From: Entrophospora sp. SA101
Taxonomy: Eukaryota; Glomeromycota; Glomeromycetes; Entrophosporales; Entrophosporaceae
Assembly: GCA_958430865.1 (NCBI GenBank)
Contig: CAUDNR010000042.1
Location: 11,484 to 27,793, forward strand
Length of the DNA stretch: 16,310 nucleotides
Direction of reading: 5' to 3'
Part shown: positions 9,981-16,310 of the stretch, one piece after another
Layout of the letters: every line of letters begins with the position of its first letter
Position numbering within the stretch: the first letter of the stretch is position 1
Position numbers and translations under genes: made by a program
Notes under the pieces: generated by a model
What the model was told of the DNA's origin: nothing
Database searches by the model: none
Seen by the model: only the letters and a program-made list of their open reading frames with translations

Positions 9981-10069
9981 CTAACAATAATGACAATATA
10001 ATAAAAATTAAAAATTTTAATATAAATATAAAAATTGATATAAACACAGTATATATTATATGTTTATAT

Positions 10070-10095
10070 TGTGAGATCAAAATTCGCGTCTCACA
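10070..10095. repeat. Short hairpin at the LTR border
   Basis: Arms TGTGAGA and TCTCACA (7 bp, perfect) enclose a 12-nt loop at the outer edge of the candidate LTR. Confidence 0.5.
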
Positions 10096-11054
10096 CAAAT
10101 CTATTGATTTGGTTATAATATTATTTATCCCTTCCTATGGCAGTATCCAGTTATGTAATTCTTTGATTATTTTCTTTCACTATAGTGCTCAAGCTATTTA
10201 ATTATTTGCAGGGCAAGTTTTCTTACTTCCCTTCCGGTAACATTTTCTCAGCAGTTGCTATGTTTGCTGCCTGAGCCAGAACGTGTCAATTATTACCTCT
10301 TTCGATAATAATCCCAGTATCCTCCTTGATACCAATATGTTGTGTTTATATAGACAGTTCAGTGTTTCTTAACTGAACGCACCTAGCTAGGGTTTCCACT
10401 TGTTTAGGCATTGGCCTAATCTAAAATAAAGAAATAAGATTAAAAGAGAATACACACACTATACTTATCAAAGGTGTCCCCTGGTAAGATAGTTATTAAT
10501 TAATGATTAAGTTAGAGTTAAAGGTTTATGTGGTTTTGGAAGTGGGTGGATAATTCCACTGGCAATAGATTATTTTAAGAGATAATTATGTTTATATTTT
10601 ATTAATAAGATATTATTGTTATTACAAGATAGTAGTTAAGAATGAATTAACTGATGAACTCATTATTATATGAAAAAGAAATTTACAATGTATTTATACA
10701 CGTTAAAGGTTCTATCATCTAGTTATCTGACTTTGTTGAAATCCTAATTTATACTAATTAATATATTCCTTAATTATTATTTAAACCTTCCGTTTAGAAT
10801 TATTTTCAAGTAATTTCTAGTCATCATGAGTCATGTAAAATTCTTTCATTTAAATATTATTCTGAGACTTTGTAATCTGTTACACTTTAGAATGTTGGAA
10901 TATTTATATCTCCAATATTTGGGTTATTTTCCGAGAGCTATTTATTTGATTGGTGCGCCTTATTAATTAGTGTAACATTTATTAAATTGTACTGGTTTAT
11001 TTCTTGTTGAGTTATTCCGTGATAATCGTTTCCAAATTTTCACTTCGTGATACA
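10070..11054 (-). mobile_element. Candidate solo LTR, about 985 bp
   Basis: The block starts TGTGAG and ends GATACA, giving TG...CA borders on either strand, and has a composition unlike its flanks. Read on the minus strand it has a TATATAAA core-promoter-like site near 10,350. On the plus strand another TATA-like site (TATTTATACACG) lies near 10,690. No primer-binding site or polypurine tract adjoins it, and the two 5-bp flanks (TATAT and TGTAA) do not match. It could be a solo LTR left by recombination between two insertions, or an unclassified repeat. The strand is a guess. Confidence 0.3.
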
Positions 11055-11441
11055 TGTAAATCATTTCCGATTTATATGTTCGTTTCCTGTGATTTATAAT
11101 TTACTATTTTACAATAGATCGGTTATTACTATTTGTAGCAATTATAAGAAAATTATTTTTAAAGAAAATGAATTCCTTTCGCTAGGAATAATTAATAAGC
11201 ACAACATAAGGGCAGAACAGAAAGGGTTTTATAAAGCTTTAAAACAAAACAAGTCATTGAATGAATTATCCCTAAATATATCGATTGATGCACAATTAAA
11301 TAAGGCCCAAAGGGAATTGATACAAGTAATTATCACACGTGGAAATGGTTCCTTTATCGGAGTCTACTCACCAACCACCATACCTTGTTCAATGTTCAAA
11401 TGGGATATTCATTATGGAATTATCAACCTCGTTAATTCGTT

Positions 11442-11663
11442 GTAAGTAAAGACTAGTGCCATAAATTATGATGATGGTAGTAATTGTATTTACGGCATAT
11501 AAAAAGTGGTTGCAATTACCTTTGCGACCACTTTTGCAACCATACTTTTTCCTTTTTTGGATTATGGCACTAGTGTTTAGTTGTAAGTAATTATTAATAA
11601 TTAATTGTTAAGATATTATTATTTTGAATACCTTGGTTTAAATTTTAAATTGATTAAATTTAG
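11442..11663 (+). other. Intron interrupted by a MITE-like insertion
   Basis: Donor GTAAGTAA at 11442 and acceptor TTTAG ending at 11663 join the flanking frames exactly (TT + A). At 222 nt it is long for this locus. Removing the insertion and one flanking repeat leaves about 81 nt, matching the 66-97 nt introns of the hAT gene. Confidence 0.55.
11450..11579. mobile_element. Tiny MITE-like element with 13-bp inverted repeats
   Basis: ACTAGTGCCATAA (11452-11464) and its exact reverse complement (11562-11574) bound a short non-coding core with smaller inverted motifs (AGTGGTTGCAA, TTGCGACCACT). An 11-bp direct repeat GTTGTAAGTAA flanks it at 11439-11449 and 11580-11590. A 9-11-bp duplication would suit a Mutator-like source. 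The bases between inverted repeat and duplication differ at the two ends, so the class is uncertain. Confidence 0.65.
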
Positions 11664-12488
11664 AAAATATGTGTGGAAGTTGTCTTCATACCAACGTCAA
11701 AGTCCATCGATAAATGAACGAAGCTTTTCACACGATTTTACAAAGCCTATGGTTGATTTTTTTTTGTTGGGTGCTACCGAACTAGCAAGAAGATGGGACG
11801 GATGTGTCCCACAATCCACAAGCAATCATTATGATACGAACGCGGGTCCAATAAAACATCCAGATTTTTATTCGTATTTTGAAAATTTTCAATTTGAATT
11901 CAATTATGATATAATATTTATGTAAATTTCTTATGATCCATTTTACGATGGAGACAATTTATTAAATCACATAAAAGAAGACAAGTTTTGTCTTGGAAGA
12001 TTTATGAAGGATGCTTGGGATCATATTATTAAAAAATTTGGTGATTCTGATATTATTTTGGAAGATTTGATGGATTTAAGAATTATCGCATTCCACCTTC
12101 ATGGCAAGATGTTTACTATTAACAATTGTTGATGATTTTATATCCATTTGCATGGATGATTAATAATTTATTTATATTAAATTACAGAAACCACAATGGA
12201 TGTCTATGTGATGGACCTTGGACTTAGACCGCTACAGCGAATGATGTTGATTGATACAATTCTATTACCAATAGACAGCATTACAAATGATATTATCACA
12301 TTTTGTGATAAACTATTGAAAATTAATTGGTTGATCCGAAAAAACATAAGAATAATCAAGAAAATTGATAAAATTCTGGATGTTAAAAACCAAGTCGCAG
12401 TAGAAACATTGTCGTATTCAGCACTAAAATTTACTTCATTTAAATCACCACCAGATAATAATAATTATTATTATTTGTATCAATAATA

Positions 12489-12946
12489 ATTTCACAAGAT
12501 GTTGGATTTTATAGATAAAGAATCAATAGTAGAAATAAATTAAGTCTGATCTTAACAATTGCTTTTATTATATTAAAAATATCTATAACAATTTAATTTA
12601 ATAATATTCTTGAATCAATAAATTCAGGCTAAATTTTTTAAATATCCTCAATTGCATAAAATTTCTATGTTCATTGTTCAAAAAATATATTTATTAATTA
12701 AATAATGAAAAAAAATGTCTAAATTATAAATTAATTACAATGTCTTTTTTGAATTTTAATTAAAAAGTCCAAACAAATATAGTGATAATTTTTTTTTAGC
12801 TAGTAATTAATGCCTTTCATGATATTAAAGGCTTTAATTAAAAATTTTTATCTTTGAATTGCATCATGTATATGATGGAAGTATTGGAAGCAACATTATT
12901 TAGTGTAATTGCCACGCCCACTTTGCCCATTCTCTCAACACCCTCA
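12489..12946. other. AT-rich non-coding DNA
   Basis: No convincing gene. A slightly GC-richer patch (12910-12945) on the minus strand has a short open frame (EGVERMGKVGVAITL) that I cannot connect to anything. Confidence 0.4.
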
Positions 12947-13171
12947 TCAATTATTAATAATTATTCTTTTGCAATGTGAAGGTGTTTCCAATGACAACTT
13001 CATATTAACATGCCCAAGATTTGTCCACACGCTGTAATCATTCTTTAAAAATAATTTACATTTAGACTCCATTAGCTGAGTGATGGTCTGTTCTAATTCA
13101 CTTCTTGCTCATTTTTTTGCAATGATGATGATCTGGAATAAACTATTTCTCCAGGAACTTGAAGCCCTGCT
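12947..13171 (-). pseudogene. Unknown coding fragment
   Basis: A minus-strand frame reads SSSWRNSLFQ, a TGA at 13111-13109, then ARSELEQTITQLMESKC, DYSVWTNLGHVNMKL and ETPSHCKRIIINN before TGA 12949-12947. An acceptor-like TTTTTTAG precedes it. The composition looks coding rather than random, but the fragment is short and its family unknown. A plus-strand frame with coding character abuts it upstream, so strand assignment is tentative. Confidence 0.25.
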
Positions 13172-13302
13172 TTACCTAAAAAACAAAGTAAATTTAAGTT
13201 ATTTAAGCAAAAGACAAAAACTAAATTCAATCAATTGATTGAGAACAAAAAACACCAAATCCAAGAGTTAGTTGCTAGAATAGAAGTAAACAGATAATTA
13301 AT
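13167..13302 (+). pseudogene. Lys/Gln-rich coiled-coil fragment
   Basis: About 45 codons read SPALPKKQSKFKLFKQK, then NQLIENKKHQIQELVARIEV and a TAA at 13300-13302. The heptad-like spacing of Leu/Ile resembles the coiled coil of the gene that follows on the same strand. It may be a displaced exon or N-terminal piece of that gene. Confidence 0.25.
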
Positions 13303-13317
13303 GGAGAGTTAACTTAC

Positions 13318-13967
13318 ATGCTTTTAGATTTAGAAAGGACAAGTTGAAAAACTTGTGATTTTTGTTCTAATCTTTATGGAGAGGATAATAAGTCTGTTAA
13401 TCAAATAGTAGCTTGTATTAAAATAAATGGTAAATATGTTGCAGATGATGTAGTTTGTGAGAGCTATAAGGAAAAGTTTGAAAATGATGAACTAGAAAAA
13501 TGTGAGAAATGTGGCAGATTACAAACCAGACATTACCTTGATGTTCTTAGTGGTAAATATATTTGTTTTTGTGTCAAATATGAAGAAGATATGGAAGAAA
13601 AAGAACTTCATCTCTTGCCTCATGAAGAAATAAGTCAATATGCTTTCTACAAACAGCAAATAAACTCTCTGAAAAAACAACTAAACAAGACTGAAGAAGC
13701 CTAGAAATTGAAAGGGAAGAAGTAATCAAATTTCAAGAAAAGTCTGAGGAATGAGGTAAGAGGCAAAAGCAAGAACTTTTGGATAGAATAAAAGAATTGG
13801 AGACTGAACTAGAAAGATTAAAAAAATTAACCCCTAAAGAACTAGTTGATAAATTAAGTGTTAAAGAAAAGGAAATCAATGATTTAAAAGTTCAATTAAC
13901 CCAATTGCAACAACAGAATAGTAAAATTGCTCAAATTGAAGTCAGACTAAAAGATGGTCTTGATTGA
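13318..13967 (+). pseudogene. Cys-rich plus coiled-coil protein, decayed
   Basis: The N-terminal part has paired cysteines typical of a metal-binding fold: KTCDFCSN, a lone Cys in IVACIK, VVCESY, KCEKCGR and YICFCVK. It is followed by an acidic linker and a long coiled coil (QQINSLKKQLNKTEE, then RIKELETELERLKKL, EKEINDLKVQLTQLQQQ) ending KDGLD at TGA 13965-13967. Breaks are TGA 13345-13347 just before the first cysteine pair, a one-base frameshift near 13700 that creates TAG 13702-13704, and TGA 13752-13754. ATG 13318 is the only start in frame, and no intact N-terminus is evident. Cys-pair plus coiled-coil proteins of this kind recur in arbuscular mycorrhizal fungi as I recall. No function can be stated. 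Confidence 0.5.
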
Positions 13968-14010
13968 AAATAAAAAAGTAATTTTTGGTTATTTCCCTCT
14001 GTATAATTCC

Positions 14011-14033
14011 AACTATCAAAGAAAATGATAGTT
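14011..14033. terminator. Hairpin between two convergent gene ends
   Basis: AACTATCA and TGATAGTT form a perfect 8-bp stem around a 7-nt loop. It starts 43 bp after the stop of the plus-strand gene and overlaps the stop of the minus-strand gene. It could mark 3' ends in both directions, but eukaryotic terminators are not defined by hairpins, so this role is speculative. Confidence 0.3.
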
Positions 14034-14295
14034 ATTTTCCTTTTAAAGGTTTCTGCTTTTTATTAGGTAATAATGCATCTTCATTCTGCTTTCTTTTTCC
14101 AACATTTATTAGTTTTCTTTCTTGGTAAATTTCATAGGTAATCTTTTCTTTCCTTAGATAAGTTTCTAGTGTCTGAGTATCATTTATTTTGAAAATGTAA
14201 GGAGCAATTTTTTCACCTTATCCTTTCTTCAAAATGCTTCTAATGGTGCTATAATTCTTAGGTTCCATAGTAGATCTGATATAAATTAGTTTCAT
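14032..14295 (-). pseudogene. Small basic protein, one in-frame TAA
   Basis: An 87-residue frame from ATG 14295 to TAA 14032 is interrupted once, by TAA at 14220-14218 (RSILKKG[stop]GEKIAP). The rest reads YIFKINDTQTLETYLRKEK, YEIYQERKLINVGKRKQ, LLPNKKQKPLKGK. The C-terminus has clustered Lys/Arg that would suit a nuclear localisation signal or nucleic-acid binding. It converges on the Cys-rich coiled-coil gene. I do not recognise the family. An upstream exon is possible. Confidence 0.4.
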
Positions 14296-14420
14296 ATTAA
14301 TTATTTTTGTATAGAGGTAATTCTATATATCACTTAAGATAACAATGGGATATTATAAACTGATAATTATAATCATATTACAAATGACTAAATTTTGATC
14401 CCTGAAATTCTTGGTGATAT

Positions 14421-14701
14421 AAATGTTCACTTTGTCTGGTTTGTTGCAGCATGTCCCATATTATAAAACATATTATACAAAAAAAATATTTATTTATTCT
14501 TAAAGATGATAATGTCAAGATTTTTTTTAATAAAAACAAGAAATAATTATAATAATAATAATTATTATTATTATACAACAATATAAGAGTAACAATAAAA
14601 TAAATAAATGCCAGAAACTTGCAAATGTCATATTTCAAAACCATGTCATTAAAGGTCTGTCAGTTTAAACACTTGTGCTTTGTGTCATGGAGTGAACATT
14701 T
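14421..14701. repeat. Possible MITE, 281 bp
   Basis: AAATGTTCACT and its exact reverse complement AGTGAACATTT bound the unit. At its exact centre (14561/14562) lies a palindromic run of ATA/TAT trinucleotides. No clear target duplication is visible, although GATAT occurs just outside both ends. The interior contains only a spurious low-complexity open frame. Confidence 0.3.
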
Positions 14702-14726
14702 TCTGATATTTATAAATAATTTCAAA

Positions 14727-16309
14727 TCACCAATTTATTATTTGATTGAGAGCATTTTCTAATTCTATTTCACTGGTATCATTTTCATCTTCATTATTAT
14801 CATCAATTTCCTCATTTAACATTTCATTGTTATTTTCCACTTCTTTTTCTAATCTATTAACATAAGATTTTACATTTGTAGTAATCCCATTTTCATAAAA
14901 CTCTAGACAATATTTAAATTTCTACCAATTGTATTATAACAATTCAAATGATATCCATGTCACATATCAGCACCAAACCAGTAGGATTATAATTACTTGC
15001 AAATTTTTGTTTGCAATGATCACAATTATCAATCAATGGTCTAAATAAAGTGTGAAATGCTGTAGGTAAATTTTTTAATTTTACATTTTGATTTAGTGCT
15101 GCAAAATAGATCTTATTCTTGTTACTTATTATGGTCTGATTTGGTTTATTATATAATGAATAAAATATTTAATTAAAAATAAGCTAGCTCTATTGGTTAG
15201 ATAATCTAAATTAGATTCTGTATAAGGGTATGTATTTAAAACTTTAAATGCATCAACTAAGATTTGTTCATGGCCATCTAATGCCAATGCTTGTTTTATT
15301 ATATTTTTAGATGAACTTTGTGAACTGGTATTGGCTCTTATACAACTATGCCAATTTTCAACATAATAATCATTAAAATTAACTAAATATTTTCTTATAG
15401 CATCATAGAATGGATGCTTATTGTCCTTCCAATAAAAAAGTCAGACAAAAAAGCTAAAGGTAATTGTTATAGTCTTTTGATCCCATCTTAATGCAAAAGT
15501 CCACAGTATAAAAATAGTTTCTACATATTCTTCACAGGAACCAGATCAAAAAATAATAGCATAAATATCCAATACTGCTGGAACTATATTATCTAACAAA
15601 ACTACAGTGCTCCTATATTCTGTATCCTTACAACACCTTCCAAATTTTTCAATTATGTTGTTTGCTACTTGTTTCCAGCCTTTATCTGTTAAATCTAAAA
15701 GAGTGTTTATTTTCCAAGACATTGGTTTTTTTGCTAATTTTTTATTTTTTCCAAAAACAAATTTATATAGTTGTTCAAAAAAATTCCAACAAGTTGAAAT
15801 AGTTGACTCCCTCATATTTAAAGAGACATGTAATGGTCCAAGAAGAGGAATAAAGCCATTAATAATTTTGGGGATCTTCAAATTATTTGGAGAATCATTC
15901 ATTGATTTTTGATATAATGATACAGCTCTTCAAATAAATAACTGCCCAGGAAAATCTGCAACAATAGGAATCACATAATGTTGAAGATATTCATTCAATG
16001 TAGGAATACTTGTTATCATTTTTAAAGCTTCAAGGTAATCATCTAAACTTTTAAGATTTTGTTCTTTGATGTTAATTATATGTGTATTTTTCATTGATCT
16101 ATCATTTTTTCTTTGTTCAATAGCATAATCATAATAATGAACTGTTAAAAGTTCTGTTCTATTAAAACCATCAAACAAATTTTTTTTTGTTTTGTAACCA
16201 ACATGATTTTCTAATATTATAACTGTCCTCTAAATAATAAATATGTTCATTGTGTAGGTATTTTATAATTCTTAAGGCCTCTATATTTTTTGGGTTATTT
16301 ATATGAACT
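14727..16309 (-). pseudogene. Large repetitive-family protein, RING-like C-terminus, decayed
   Basis: The frame enters from beyond the window and reads HINNPKNIEALRIIKYL. It shifts at the A-tract near 16,180-16,190, then continues FDGFNRTELLTVHYYDY, PIVADFPGQLFI, IPLLGPLHVSLNMRES, LLDNIVPAVLDIYAIIF, SGSCEEYVETIFILW, FYDAIRKYLVNFNDYYVEN. Breaks are TGA 15932-15930, TGA 15548-15546, TGA 15443-15441 and a frameshift near 15,130. The C-terminal part has CDHCKQKF and VLIC, a Cys/His-containing stretch in a shifted frame near 14,950, and an acidic tail ending ALNQIINW at TGA 14729-14727. I recall proteins with this PLLGPLHVSLN segment and a zinc-finger-like end as a large family in Rhizophagus. Invariant-looking D, D and E in VADFPGQ, LLDNIVP and YYVEN could be a DDE-type catalytic set, but that is a guess. 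Confidence 0.6.
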
Positions 16310-16310
16310 C

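Larger units (their letters stand above)
7781..10069 (-). mobile_element. hAT-type DNA transposon, 5'-truncated
   Basis: The transposase gene is read on the minus strand. Its downstream end is marked by a candidate terminal sequence TAAGGCTCCGAAC at 7781-7793 followed by a subterminal repeat array, an arrangement common in hAT elements. The opposite terminus, expected as the reverse complement, is nowhere in the window. The N-terminal BED-finger part of the gene is missing as well. Homology stops near the border of the candidate LTR at 10070, so the element seems cut there. A possible 8-bp target copy GACATAAC (7773-7780) cannot be confirmed without the other end. Confidence 0.75.
11055..12488 (+). 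pseudogene. Unknown multi-exon gene, decayed
   Basis: I do not recognise this family. The first open block (to 11441) contains KGFYKALKQNKSLNELSLN, which resembles a leucine-rich repeat of the ribonuclease-inhibitor type, then FIGVYSPTTIPCSMFKWD. An intron at 11442-11663 joins it in frame to a second block with LGATELARRWDGC and IKHPDFYSYFENF. That block meets TAA at 11923-11925 and then continues in the same frame (YDPFYDGDNLL, FMKDAWDHIIKKFG, LRIIAFHLHGK) to TGA near 12129. A further block after a likely acceptor at 12187 reads MDVYVMDLGLRPLQ and DIITFCDKLLKINW to TAA 12486. No start codon fits; the 5' end seems lost at the candidate LTR. It could be a decayed host gene or part of an unrecognised element. 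Confidence 0.45.

Noticed and set aside
9773..10098. Open frames on both strands around the first hAT exon
   Set aside because: The plus frame is antisense to the exon with TLDCWTS. The minus frame is another reading of the same exon and an AT-rich intron.
14378..14644. 88-codon minus-strand open frame rich in Asn/Tyr
   Set aside because: It is a translation of trinucleotide ATA/TAT repeats, with no coding character.
15607..15912. 101-codon plus-strand open frame
   Set aside because: It is antisense to the conserved minus-strand frame with PLLGPLHVSLN.
5059..15932. TGA read as tryptophan (mitochondrial-type code)
   Set aside because: TGG is used normally throughout the same frames, introns and transposons point to nuclear DNA, and the sites fit arginine at least as well.
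1..16310. CRISPR array, tRNA or rRNA genes
   Set aside because: I saw no regularly spaced repeats apart from the hAT array, and no cloverleaf or rRNA-like sequence by eye. A covariance-model scan would be needed to exclude tRNAs fully.

Overview
The window looks like a transposon graveyard from a very AT-rich eukaryotic nuclear genome. The evidence is one hAT-type gene readable only through six short GT-AG introns of 66-97 nt, a Helitron, a piggyBac-type transposon, MITE-like elements, and no ribosome-binding sites or operon-like packing. The base composition and several protein families I recall as repetitive in arbuscular mycorrhizal fungi suggest Rhizophagus or a relative (Glomeromycotina). 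This is recollection, not a database result.

Layout. 1-483 holds no recognisable gene. 484-3255 (+) is a broken Helitron Rep/helicase, with HUH and two-tyrosine relaxase motifs followed by a Pif1-like helicase. 3578-3844 (+) is the C-terminal tail of a second, related helicase. 3991-6969 is a piggyBac-type transposon with 12-bp inverted ends, a 22-nt palindrome near each end, and one transposase gene interrupted by a single TGA. 6972-7780 is empty. 7781-about 10069 (-) is a 5'-truncated hAT transposon with a subterminal GATCAGATC-rich array. 10070-11054 is a candidate solo LTR without target duplication. 11055-12488 (+) is a degraded multi-exon gene of unknown family; a roughly 130-bp MITE-like insertion sits in its first recognisable intron and has duplicated the splice donor. 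12489-13320 holds only small fragments. 13318-13967 (+) is a decayed Cys-rich plus coiled-coil gene, converging on a small basic-protein gene at 14032-14295 (-) with a hairpin between their ends. 14421-14701 is a possible MITE. 14727-16309 (-) is a decayed gene of a large repetitive family with a zinc-finger-like C-terminus; its 5' end lies beyond the window.

No gene here seems intact, so there is no working pathway to describe. Three points stand out. The piggyBac-type element is flanked by TA rather than TTAA. The MITE insertion preserved a functional-looking donor on both sides of itself. Of twelve in-frame stop candidates in otherwise readable frames, ten are TGA and two are TAA, often where arginine is plausible. 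That pattern suggests CGA-to-TGA decay at methylated CpG. The Helitron is much richer in CpG than the other elements and may be younger or of different origin.
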